This document shows positions 1 through 5,534 of a stretch of DNA of 5,967 nt, in pieces. Numbering within the stretch: the first letter of the stretch is position 1; every line of letters begins with the position of its first letter. A program made the position numbers and the translations under genes. This DNA comes from Chloroflexota bacterium (GTDB lineage Bacteria; Chloroflexota; Dehalococcoidia; Tepidiformales; Tepidiformaceae): assembly GCA_025350285.1 (NCBI GenBank), contig JANXYE010000646.1, positions 1 to 5,967 on the forward strand. Direction: 5' to 3'. The notes beneath the pieces were generated by a model, which had not been told where the DNA came from, searched no databases, and saw nothing but the letters and a program-made list of their open reading frames with translations.

Positions 1-394
1 CCAGAACCGACTTAAAGCCAAGCCCGAAGTGGCCGATTTCGTCGCCGCGCTTGTTCGACATATGGGAGAACAGAATGGCCCTGACGCCATCCTTTTCGAT
101 CGGCGCGCCCGTGTTCGCGCAGTAGAGGGCACCGTCGGTCAGCAGGAGTTCGATTCGCCCAGGGGTGGCAATCCCCTCGTCGCGACCCCGCAGAATCGCG
201 TCAGCCCCGTTCTGGACTAGCTCGAAGACCTGGCGGTGACCGTATCCGCCTTCCGTAATTGCCTGTTCGTTACCGTAATCCTCTTGTACCCGACTCGGCG
301 AAACGCCGTACACCGCAAGGCACTCGTTGGCCATGGCAACAACGAATTCGCCGATTTCCGAGTTCGGGGGTGCCCATTCTTCGACCGCTGCCAT
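1..394 (-). CDS. GHKL (sacsin-N-like) ATPase, N-terminal part, cut by left edge
   Basis: Reading the minus strand from an ATG at 394 gives 131 codons with no stop before the window ends, so the gene is partial. The start is supported by a GGAAGGTG ribosome site a few bases upstream. The protein shows the Bergerat ATP-binding fold in order. The N-box is at about residues 51-66 (YGHRQVFELVQNGADA, with E58, N62 and D65). The second box is LYCANTGAPI at about 90-99. The glycine-rich lid is GHFGLGFKSVL at 121-131, just after SHMSNKRGDEI. This pattern is characteristic of the bacterial relatives of the sacsin N-terminal ATPase domain, normally the front end of proteins of many hundred residues. The second box lacks the aspartate of the DxGxG motif in Hsp90, MutL and gyrase, which I believe is common in this subgroup. 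ATP binding is expected; the cellular role is not known from what is visible. It is divergent from the alcohol dehydrogenase. Confidence 0.85.
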   Translation of the reverse strand, partial: MAAVEEWAPPNSEIGEFVVAMANECLAVYGVSPSRVQEDYGNEQAITEGGYGHRQVFELVQNGADAILRGRDEGIATPGRIELLLTDGALYCANTGAPIEKDGVRAILFSHMSNKRGDEIGHFGLGFKSVL

Positions 395-441
395 GATTCA
401 CCTTCCCAGTTCCGTGTTTCGCTGCGGGCAGCGCACGCCCG

Positions 442-470
442 ATCCTAAGAGGCGGTTGGCCCGAACAAAA
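442..470 (-). promoter_or_regulatory. Weak candidate promoter for the GHKL ATPase gene
   Basis: On the minus strand, TAGGAT (complement of 442-447) matches the -10 consensus at four of six positions. The -35 at a 17-bp spacing (TTTTGT, complement of 465-470) is poor. It would give a leader of about 40 nt that includes the GGAAGGTG ribosome site. This is only a candidate. Confidence 0.22.
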
Positions 471-524
471 GTCGATCCTGCGAACACGACAGCATCTGAC
501 GCGAAAGCCGACGCACCGCCGACC

Positions 525-550
525 CTCCCGTGCGCTTTCGCGCGCGGGGG
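525..550 (+). repeat. GC-rich inverted repeat just upstream of the -10 element
   Basis: Positions 525-535 can pair with 540-550 around a TTTC tetraloop, giving 11 pairs of which two are G-U. It pairs well only as plus-strand RNA, because the two wobbles become mismatches on the other strand. It lies where a -35 region would be expected. It could be a protein-binding site, or the end structure of some plus-strand transcript entering from upstream. Chance pairing in GC-rich DNA is possible. Confidence 0.35.
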
Positions 551-551
551 C

Positions 552-557
552 TACAAT
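552..557 (+). promoter_or_regulatory. Candidate -10 element for the alcohol dehydrogenase gene
   Basis: TACAAT matches the TATAAT consensus at five of six positions and stands out in very GC-rich sequence. Transcription would begin near 564 and give a leader of about 23 nt that contains the strong ribosome site. No convincing -35 lies 16-18 bp upstream. That space is instead taken up by a GC-rich inverted repeat at 525-550, so the promoter may need an activator or an alternative sigma factor. Confidence 0.45.
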
Positions 558-572
558 CGGCAGGCTTTTCGT

Positions 573-580
573 AAGGAGGA
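573..580 (+). promoter_or_regulatory. Strong ribosome binding site for the alcohol dehydrogenase gene
   Basis: AAGGAGGA is a near-perfect Shine-Dalgarno sequence six bases before the ATG at 587. It fixes the start and predicts efficient translation. Confidence 0.85.
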
Positions 581-586
581 AAGACG

Positions 587-1678
587 ATGCCGACGATTGC
601 CAGGGCCGCCGTGCTTTACGGCGTGAACCAACCGCTCCAAATCCAGGATATCGAACTCGACGACCCGGGCGCGGGCGAGGTCCTGCTCAAGACCAGCGCC
701 TCGGGGGTGTGCCATTCGGACCTGCACTTCATGGAGGGCAAGTGGATGTACCCGCTGCCGGCCGTGCTCGGTCACGAAAGCGCTGGCGTCGTCGTGCAGA
801 TCGGCGACGGCGTGACAAACGTGAAGGTGGGCGACCGCTGCGTCATCGCGTTCGTGCAGTCGTGCGGGAAGTGCGACCGCTGCATAACCGGGCGGCCGAA
901 CCTGTGTAGCGACACACAATCGCAGCAGCGCATGGACCGGCTGAAGATCAACGGGGCGCCGAGCATGCAGTTCGCGGGCATGTCCGCGTTCGCCGACCAC
1001 CAGCTGGTGAGCGCGACCGCCTGCGTGCACGTCCCCGACGCGGTGCCCATGGAAGTGGCCGCGCTGGTTGGCTGTAGCGTGATGACGGGCGTGGGCGCCG
1101 TCACGAACACGGTGAAGCTCCAGGTCGGCCAGACGGTCGCGGTCGTAGGTTGCGGCGGCGTTGGCCTGAACATCATCCAGGGGGCGGCGCTGGCCGGCGC
1201 CTCGCGCATCATCGCGGTCGATATGCTCGAGAATAAGCTGGCGGCGGCGCGGGAGTTCGGGGCGACGGATACGGTTGATGCCTCGAAGGGCAACGCTGTC
1301 GAGCAGGTGCAGGCGATGACGGGCGGCGGCGTGGACTACGCGTTCGAAGCCATCGGCCTGATGAAGACGGCGCAGCAGTGCTTCGAAATGGCGCGCCGGG
1401 GCGGCCAGGCGGTGATCGTGGGGATGCTTCCGATGGCGGAACAGCTCACGATCCCGAACGCGGGGATTTCGTTCCTGGGCGAGAAGGGGATCATCGGGAG
1501 CCTCTACGGTTCGACACGCCAGGCATACGACATGCCATGGCTGATGGAGCTGTACCGGCAGAAACGGCTGAAGATCGATGAACTGATTTCGCGGCGCTAC
1601 ACGCTGGACGAAATCAACGTCGCTTATGACGCGCTCAAGGGGGGCGAGGTCAACCGGAGCGTCATCGTCTTCAATTAG
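587..1678 (+). CDS. Zinc-dependent medium-chain alcohol dehydrogenase
   Basis: This 363-residue protein oxidises an alcohol to an aldehyde or ketone, or the reverse, with a nicotinamide cofactor; it should be cytoplasmic. The N-terminal GroES-like catalytic domain carries the catalytic zinc ligands C42 (GVCHSD), H63 (GHESAG, with E64) and C163 (GCSVMTG). It also has the full structural zinc lobe, C93, C96, C99 and C107. The Rossmann domain begins near residue 180 with VAVVGCGGVG (glycines 188, 190 and 193). The strand ends in D212, which favours NAD over NADP. The length is slightly below the 370-380 residues usual for class I/III enzymes, and nothing essential is missing. The substrate cannot be deduced; bacterial members of this class act on primary alcohols, aryl alcohols or formaldehyde adducts. 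It appears to be transcribed alone, from its own promoter and with a stem-loop 17 nt after the stop. Confidence 0.95.
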   Translation: MPTIARAAVLYGVNQPLQIQDIELDDPGAGEVLLKTSASGVCHSDLHFMEGKWMYPLPAVLGHESAGVVVQIGDGVTNVKVGDRCVIAFVQSCGKCDRCITGRPNLCSDTQSQQRMDRLKINGAPSMQFAGMSAFADHQLVSATACVHVPDAVPMEVAALVGCSVMTGVGAVTNTVKLQVGQTVAVVGCGGVGLNIIQGAALAGASRIIAVDMLENKLAAAREFGATDTVDASKGNAVEQVQAMTGGGVDYAFEAIGLMKTAQQCFEMARRGGQAVIVGMLPMAEQLTIPNAGISFLGEKGIIGSLYGSTRQAYDMPWLMELYRQKRLKIDELISRRYTLDEINVAYDALKGGEVNRSVIVFN

Positions 1679-1695
1679 CTTCAACTAGCCGATGG

Positions 1696-1744
1696 CGTCT
1701 GGCCACGAGTTCCCGGCTGCTCGCTTTGGGCTCCTGGCCAGACG
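1696..1744 (+). terminator. Long stem-loop after the alcohol dehydrogenase, no U-tract
   Basis: CGTCTGGCCA (1696-1705) is the exact reverse complement of 1735-1744. Across a single C-C mismatch the stem continues with GAG (1707-1709) against CTC (1731-1733). After a two-base bulge it continues with CCC (1712-1714) against GGG (1728-1730). It starts 17 nt after the stop codon, where a terminator belongs. There is no run of T after it, so it may be a non-canonical terminator or an mRNA 3'-end stabiliser. A smaller CCGCC/GGCGG hairpin follows at 1750-1764, and a CGGCG-CTTG-CGCCG hairpin at 1808-1821. I see no gene in 1679-1860. Confidence 0.55.
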
Positions 1745-1881
1745 GCACTCCGCCGCGCTGGCGGTCGCTGGTACGGGCGGGGTTGGAGCATGGCTGGGAG
1801 CGGTGGGCGGCGCTTGCGCCGAAGGGCGGGGGCCACGGCGGTGTGGGCTCGCAGGCTGACCGATTCTTGACATTGTAACCG

Positions 1882-1909
1882 TTGACTTACGTCAGCGATC
1901 GCTTACACT
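1882..1909 (+). promoter_or_regulatory. Promoter of the arsR-family gene
   Basis: TTGACT (1882-1887) and TACACT (1904-1909) are separated by 16 bp and match the sigma-70 consensus at five and four of six positions. The predicted first transcribed base falls at about 1915-1916, which is the first base of the GTG start codon. No Shine-Dalgarno sequence lies between promoter and start, so the message is probably leaderless. A second TTGACA at 1867-1872 has no matching -10. Confidence 0.6.
1891..1906. promoter_or_regulatory. Palindromic operator candidate over the arsR-family promoter
   Basis: The sequence has the form GTnAGCGATCGCTnAC: a perfect 10-bp palindrome AGCGATCGCT (1894-1903) extended by a symmetric GT/AC pair on each side, with one unmatched position per arm. 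It occupies the promoter spacer and enters the -10 hexamer. A bound dimer would therefore block RNA polymerase. This suits an autoregulating ArsR-family dimer. That the neighbouring repressor is the one that binds is an inference. Confidence 0.5.
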
Positions 1910-1915
1910 TGCGCC

Positions 1916-2251
1916 GTGGATGCAGCTTTGCAGGCAATCGCTGAACCGCGGCGGCGCGAAATCCTCCGCCTGGTCTGGCGCAACGAGTTGCCAGCGGGGG
2001 TGATCGCGAGCCACTTCTCGGTCACGCGCCCGGCGATTTCGCAGCACCTGCGCGTCCTCAAGGAGGCAGGCCTCGTGGAGGAGCGTCGCGATGGTACCCG
2101 CCGCCTCTACCGCGCTCGCCCGGAAGGGCTGGCCGAACTCCGCGCCTTCTTCGAGAGTTTTTGGGACGACTCGCTCGACCGCCTTCGCGAGGCAGCCGAA
2201 GCCGAGCAGGAAAGGATGAACCGCAATGCCAGCGACCGCGACCGAAACTGA
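1916..2251 (+). CDS. ArsR/SmtB-family winged-helix repressor
   Basis: This 111-residue DNA-binding regulator opens with DAALQAIAEPRRREILRLV, the typical first helices of ArsR proteins. The helix-turn-helix runs over about residues 25-50 (LPAGVIASHF-SVTRPAISQHL, with recognition helix 37-49). The beta wing follows at about 55-67 (VEERRDGTRRLYRA). There are no cysteines and no metal-site motif, so it is not a typical arsenic or metal sensor. It belongs with the group that sits next to SRPBCC (AHSA1-type) genes, whose ligands are mostly unknown. The GTG at 1916 is chosen because the family's N-terminal helix starts there and the promoter places transcription initiation at that codon. The charged tail, from about residue 90, overlaps the next gene by 26 bp, which indicates co-transcription and coupled translation. 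Confidence 0.93.
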   Translation: MDAALQAIAEPRRREILRLVWRNELPAGVIASHFSVTRPAISQHLRVLKEAGLVEERRDGTRRLYRARPEGLAELRAFFESFWDDSLDRLREAAEAEQERMNRNASDRDRN

Positions 2252-3158
2252 GGTCATTACCCGCCAACTGCACATCGCCGCGAAGCCGGAGACCGTCTAC
2301 GGCTTCATCGCCGACGGGGAGCGCCTCGCGAGCTGGATGGGCCGCCGCGTCGAGGCCGATGCCCGCCCCGGCGGCATCCTACGCATCGACTACAACGGCT
2401 TCGACATCATGCGCGGCAGCTTCGTCGAACTCGTACCGCATTCGAAGGTGGTGTGGTCGTGGGGTTGGGAATCGCTCGGCTCCACGCAGACTCCGCCGGG
2501 AGCGAGCACCGTCGAGATCACCCTGGAGCCGGAGGGCGAGGGCACGCTGCTGAAGCTCCGGCACAGCGGACTGGGCGGCGCTGAGATCGCCCCGCACAGC
2601 GAAGGCTGGGACATGTTCCTCAGGAACCTTACGGCCGTCGTGGCGGGTCGGCCGATAGAGCCGATGACCGGTGATCTCACTCCGGCGGAGGAGTACGCGA
2701 GCCAGCTCAATACCCTCCTCGTTCGCCTCATCGAAGCGGTTGAAGGCTGTTCCGACGAGGCCTGGCGGCGACCAGTGGCGAACGACGGGCGCAGCGCCGG
2801 GGTCGTCGCGAACCACGTTGCCGGTCACATCGGTCTCGTCCACTTTGCGGTCGCGACAGCGAAGGGCGAGCGCTCGGCGTTCGCCGACTTCACGGGCGAA
2901 GCGATCGAGCAGATGAACGCCGAGGACGCCCGTCAGTCCGCAAACGTGACTCGCGCGCAGGTCGTCGCGAAGGTACGCGAAGCGGGGCCGGGCGTGGTGG
3001 ACGCTCTGCGCAAGGTGCCCGAAGGCGGCCTCGCGAAGACCCAAGCGATGGGCTTTGCGGGCGGCGCCGAGCTCAGCGCTGGGACCATCATCGAAGGACC
3101 GCTGCTCGCTGACATCCGCGGCCACCTGGCCGGCGTCGAAGCCGCGACCGCGCGGTAG
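2226..3158 (+). CDS. SRPBCC (AHSA1-type) domain fused to a DinB/maleylpyruvate-isomerase-like domain
   Basis: This 310-residue protein has two recognisable halves. Residues of about 11-142 form an SRPBCC ligand-binding fold of the AHSA1 type (TRQLHIAAKPETVYGFIAD, ASWMGRR, PGGILRIDYNG, then HSEGWDMFLRNL in the C-terminal helix). Residues of about 152-310 look like a DinB/YfiT four-helix bundle. H197 lies in VANHVAGHIGLVHF, and D296-x3-H300 lies in the last helix (LLADIRGHLAGV). These are placed like the His, Glu-x3-His metal triad of mycothiol-dependent maleylpyruvate isomerase and bacillithiol-type DinB enzymes, with Asp in place of Glu. Its role is unknown; a metal-dependent thiol transferase or a ligand-binding accessory protein are the likeliest options. 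The ATG overlaps the arsR reading frame, with AAAGGA (2211-2216) nine bases upstream. The neighbouring repressor probably controls it. Confidence 0.9.
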   Translation: MPATATETEVITRQLHIAAKPETVYGFIADGERLASWMGRRVEADARPGGILRIDYNGFDIMRGSFVELVPHSKVVWSWGWESLGSTQTPPGASTVEITLEPEGEGTLLKLRHSGLGGAEIAPHSEGWDMFLRNLTAVVAGRPIEPMTGDLTPAEEYASQLNTLLVRLIEAVEGCSDEAWRRPVANDGRSAGVVANHVAGHIGLVHFAVATAKGERSAFADFTGEAIEQMNAEDARQSANVTRAQVVAKVREAGPGVVDALRKVPEGGLAKTQAMGFAGGAELSAGTIIEGPLLADIRGHLAGVEAATAR

Positions 3159-3230
3159 CAGGCCAGGCATTCCAGGCTTTGAGCGGCACACGACCTTCCA
3201 CAACAGGAGCGCCAGTTCCTGCGACGGGTG

Positions 3231-3250
3231 GGCCGCGCAACGGCGTGGCC
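3231..3250 (+). other. Stem-loop in the gap before the YCII-type gene
   Basis: GGCCGCGC (3231-3238) pairs with GCGTGGCC (3243-3250) around an AACG tetraloop. This gives eight pairs including one G-U. It lies 73 nt after the SRPBCC-DinB stop and 33 nt before the next ATG. No T-run follows, and I see no convincing promoter in the 125-bp gap (3159-3283). It could lower expression of the downstream gene relative to the first two, or mark an mRNA processing point. Confidence 0.35.
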
Positions 3251-3283
3251 ATAGAACAACCAGCACAAACAGGAGAAACGGCG

Positions 3284-3598
3284 ATGGCGAACTACCTACT
3301 GGTCTACATGGGCGGCGGCATGGCGGACACGCCGGAAGGGCAGGCGAAGCAGATGGAAGCGTGGGGCGCCTGGTTCGGCGGCATGGGCGAGGCCGTTGTC
3401 GATGGCGGCAATCCCTGTGGCCCCTCGAAGACGGTCGCGTCCAACGGCAGCGTCCGCGACGGCGGCGGCGCGGGCATCGGCGGCTACTCGGTGATCAAGG
3501 CGAACAGCCTTGATGAGGCGGCGAAGCTCGCGAAGGGCTGCCCGGTTCTCGCCGGGGGCGGCTCCGTGGAGGTTTACGAGACCTTCAACGCGATGTAG
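3284..3598 (+). CDS. Small YCII/DGPF-type domain protein
   Basis: This 104-residue protein starts at the ATG at 3284, seven bases after AGGAGA (3271-3276). An upstream TTG at 3179 would add 35 residues of low-complexity sequence and has no ribosome site. The pattern fits the YCII-related (DGPF) ferredoxin-like fold. There is a first strand MANYLLVYMG, then a helix around residues 19-33 with W27 and W30. A central GGNPCGPSKTV segment follows, then strand GGYSVIKA (67-74) and helix SLDEAAKLAKGCPVLAGGG (75-93). The last strand is SVEVYETF (94-101). Family members are small dimeric proteins; a few are suggested to be enzymes, but most have no known role. They often lie beside SRPBCC, DinB and ArsR genes, as here. 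The middle is unusually glycine-rich (residues 60-67). Residues usual in classic YciI active sites are not obvious. Confidence 0.85.
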   Translation: MANYLLVYMGGGMADTPEGQAKQMEAWGAWFGGMGEAVVDGGNPCGPSKTVASNGSVRDGGGAGIGGYSVIKANSLDEAAKLAKGCPVLAGGGSVEVYETFNAM

Positions 3599-3608
3599 GT
3601 CCCCGGCC

Positions 3609-3651
3609 CGTGAGGTGGCGGTACCGCTGAGATGGTGCCGCTACGCTCACG
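3609..3651 (+). terminator. Long stem-loop after the YCII-type gene, no U-tract
   Basis: Positions 3609-3625 pair with 3634-3651 around an eight-base loop. This gives 17 pairs, two of them G-U, with G3645 bulged out. It begins 10 nt after the stop codon, where a terminator is expected. As with the structure after the alcohol dehydrogenase, no T-run follows. It contains a perfect GCGGTACCGC palindrome (3618-3627), which could also let the DNA bind a protein. It probably closes the arsR cluster. Confidence 0.55.
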
Positions 3652-3762
3652 CCCCACGGAGGGGGCGGGGCTCCTGCGGGCGTTTGGCGTAGCTGCTGGT
3701 CATCGCGCCAGAGCATTCTTCGCGTGGGTGACTTCTGTCGCGAGGGTTTGGAGGTGTTGTGG

Positions 3763-3783
3763 CCGGGCGTTGATTGCGCCCGG
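3763..3783 (+). repeat. Inverted repeat in the 295-bp gap before the swivel-domain gene
   Basis: CCGGGCG (3763-3769) and CGCCCGG (3777-3783) are perfect inverted repeats around a seven-base loop. They lie in the non-coding gap 3599-3893, which otherwise holds the terminator-like hairpin at its left and the leader structure at its right. I see no gene in that gap. Function is unknown; it could be a second end structure or a regulator site. Confidence 0.35.
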
Positions 3784-3814
3784 AAGCCTGCGGGAAAGCC
3801 TGGAGACCCCACCC

Positions 3815-3843
3815 TTGCGGTCGCAGCGATGGCGGGAAATACT
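3815..3843 (+). promoter_or_regulatory. Weak candidate promoter for the split phosphotransferase operon
   Basis: TTGCGG (3815-3820) and AATACT (3838-3843) are 17 bp apart and match the consensus at three and four of six positions. AATACT lies in the only A/T-rich patch of the gap. Transcription would start near 3850 and give a leader of about 44 nt. Confidence 0.3.
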
Positions 3844-3852
3844 CTCAGCCGC

Positions 3853-3877
3853 GGCGCCTCGAGATCCGAGGGTCGCC
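3853..3877 (+). promoter_or_regulatory. Leader hairpin next to the ribosome binding site
   Basis: GGCG-CCTCG (3853-3861) pairs with CGAGG (3867-3871) and, after a two-base bulge, CGCC (3874-3877). This gives nine pairs closing an AGATC loop. It ends three bases before the GAGAGGA ribosome site (3881-3887) of the next gene. If transcription starts near 3850 it would form almost the whole leader. It could stabilise the message or tune ribosome access. Confidence 0.35.
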
Positions 3878-3893
3878 CCCGAGAGGAATATTC

Positions 3894-5534
3894 ATGACCA
3901 CTGCAGACACTTCGGCAGCGCTTCGCTTCGATCCACCTGGACCAGGGTCGTGGTCGCAGGACCCGGTGCATTTCCCGCGGGCCGTGACTCGCTACTGGAC
4001 AGAAATCCACCCCGCGGCTTTCAAACGCGGCACGAACGACTTCGCCCGCTTTTACGGGATGCTTATCGACGGGCTGGAGTCCGGCTACGTCAACGGGTTC
4101 GCCTACAACTCCATTAAGCCCGCGCCCGACGCCGAGATCCCACAACGGTTCCAGCGCGCCGAAGAGGCCTTCGCAAAGAAGATCTGGCGGGAGCAGCTCC
4201 ACGATTGGGACACAACGGTCAAGCCGGCGGGGATAGCCGCGCACCGGGCGATCCAGGCGATTGACCCGGACGCGCTTTCTGACCAGGAGTTGGCCGACTA
4301 TCTCACGCGCTGCCGCGACCACCACGCGGCGATGATCACGCAGCACATGCGCTTCACGGCCTCGGCGGTGGTCCCTGTCGGAGACTTCCTCGCGCACGCC
4401 GGTGCGTGGACCGGGCTGCCGCCGGCCGAACTGCTTGGCCTCATGCGCGGCGCCTCGGCGGTGTCGGCCGGTGGGTCCGATGAACGCGCGCGACTGATCG
4501 CGGCCATCTCGGCCGACCCGGCCGCACAGGAGTTGCTCGAATCGCAGGATGAACCGGAACGCGTGCTCAACGCGTTGCGCTCGCTCCCAAGCGAAGCGGG
4601 CACGGCGGTGGCAGGATACCTCGACCTCATCGGCCATCGACTGCTCGACGGCTTCGATATTTGCGAGCCCACCGCGCTCGAGATGCCGGACGCGCTGATC
4701 CGTTCGATCAGGATCGCCGTTGATCCGTCCAACCAGGAGCCTTCGCATGTCGAGGACCGCATCGCCGACGTGCGGGCGAAGGTACCGGCCGAACACCAGA
4801 CAGAATTTGATGAGATCCTCGGCGAGGCGCGGTTGATGTACCGGCTGCGCGACGAACGGGGCGTGTACAGCGACATCTGGGCTTCGGGGCTGATGCGACG
4901 GGCGGCGCTCGCGGCGGGACGGCGGCTTGCGACCCGCGGCCGCATCGGCAACCCCGTACACATCGTCGATGCCGGCATCGACGAGATGCGAGCGATGGTC
5001 CTGGGTTCGGGCGGGCCATCGGCCGAAGAGCTGGCGAAGCGCGCCGACTACCGGCTGACGCATAGCGCGAAGGACGTGCCGCCGTTCCTCGGCCCGCCCG
5101 CTCCTCCTCCGCCTGACCTCTCCCAGTTGCCGCCGCCAGTCGCGCGACTGATGGGCGCGACCTTCATCGCGCTGGGGCAACTCTTCGGCAGCTCCGAGGA
5201 GCAGCACGAAGAGAACGTGCTGCACGGCCTGGCCGCAAGCCAGGGCGTGTACGAGGGTCCTGCGCGCCTTATCTCGGGTCCTTCCCAATTCGGCCGGATC
5301 ATGAAGGGCGATATCCTTGTGACCGAGTCAACGACGGAGGCGTTCAACATCCTCTTGCCGCTGCTCGGGGCGATCGTGACGGACAACGGCGGTCTGCTCT
5401 CCCACTCCGCGATCGTGGCGCGCGAGTTCGGCATCCCGGGCGTCGTCGGGACACGGGACGCGACCGAACTGATCGCCGACGGGGCGCGCATCCGGGTCGA
5501 TGGGACCGCAGGCGAGGTAACGGTGCTCGGGTGA
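3894..5534 (+). CDS. PEP-utiliser swivelling-domain subunit of a split phosphotransferase
   Basis: This 546-residue protein starts at the ATG at 3894, six bases after GAGAGGA. A TTG at 3774 in the same frame would only add arginine- and proline-rich sequence. Residues 1 to about 390 are mostly helical and begin with GPGSWSQDPVHFPRAVTRYW, an opening typical of stand-alone PEP-utilising enzyme proteins. A proline-rich hinge spans 395-415 (LGPPAPPPPDL, QLPPP). The swivelling phosphohistidine domain runs from about 450 to 546, with TDNGGLLSHSAIVAR giving the phosphorylated His504, followed by EFGIPGVVG. There is no ATP-grasp domain; the next gene supplies it. In length and content the protein matches the part of rifampin phosphotransferase that follows its ATP domain. 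It also resembles protein 1 of phenylphosphate synthase. It should carry phosphate from the ATP-grasp partner to a small molecule bound by the helical part. The substrate is unknown. Confidence 0.93.
   Translation: MTTADTSAALRFDPPGPGSWSQDPVHFPRAVTRYWTEIHPAAFKRGTNDFARFYGMLIDGLESGYVNGFAYNSIKPAPDAEIPQRFQRAEEAFAKKIWREQLHDWDTTVKPAGIAAHRAIQAIDPDALSDQELADYLTRCRDHHAAMITQHMRFTASAVVPVGDFLAHAGAWTGLPPAELLGLMRGASAVSAGGSDERARLIAAISADPAAQELLESQDEPERVLNALRSLPSEAGTAVAGYLDLIGHRLLDGFDICEPTALEMPDALIRSIRIAVDPSNQEPSHVEDRIADVRAKVPAEHQTEFDEILGEARLMYRLRDERGVYSDIWASGLMRRAALAAGRRLATRGRIGNPVHIVDAGIDEMRAMVLGSGGPSAEELAKRADYRLTHSAKDVPPFLGPPAPPPPDLSQLPPPVARLMGATFIALGQLFGSSEEQHEENVLHGLAASQGVYEGPARLISGPSQFGRIMKGDILVTESTTEAFNILLPLLGAIVTDNGGLLSHSAIVAREFGIPGVVGTRDATELIADGARIRVDGTAGEVTVLG

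Noticed and set aside
29..448. Plus-strand open frames over the left edge
   Set aside because: They are shadows of the minus-strand GHKL ATPase, whose motifs are unmistakable, and they have no motifs of their own.
551..1684. Minus-strand open frame of 377 codons opposite the alcohol dehydrogenase
   Set aside because: The plus strand encodes a complete enzyme with all zinc ligands and a perfect ribosome site. The antisense product is low-complexity H/R/D-rich sequence.
1867..1872. TTGACA as the main -35 of the arsR-family gene
   Set aside because: At 16-18 bp downstream there is no -10-like hexamer. The TTGACT at 1882 pairs with TACACT at a normal distance.
1685..1873. Minus-strand 62-codon open frame in the gap after the alcohol dehydrogenase
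   Set aside because: It is proline/alanine/serine-rich low-complexity sequence over hairpin-rich DNA, with no recognisable domain.
1916..2251. Arsenic or metal sensing by the ArsR-family protein
   Set aside because: The protein has no cysteine and no metal-binding motif, and no arsenic or metal resistance gene is nearby.
2379..3266. Minus-strand open frame of 295 codons opposite the SRPBCC-DinB gene
   Set aside because: The plus-strand product is a recognisable two-domain protein. The antisense frame has no domain and no ribosome site.
3179..3283. N-terminal extension of the YCII-type protein from a TTG
   Set aside because: The added 35 residues are low complexity, include the hairpin at 3231-3250 and have no ribosome site. 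The ATG at 3284 has AGGAGA seven bases upstream and starts exactly at the domain.
3774..3893. N-terminal extension of the swivel-domain protein from a TTG
   Set aside because: The added 40 residues are R/P/G-rich, cover the predicted promoter and leader hairpin, and lack a ribosome site. The ATG at 3894 has GAGAGGA at good spacing.
3585..5288. Long minus-strand open frame of 567 codons
   Set aside because: It lies opposite the swivel-domain gene, whose plus-strand translation has clear motifs. The minus translation is arginine- and histidine-rich with no recognisable domain, as expected for the antisense of a GC-rich gene.
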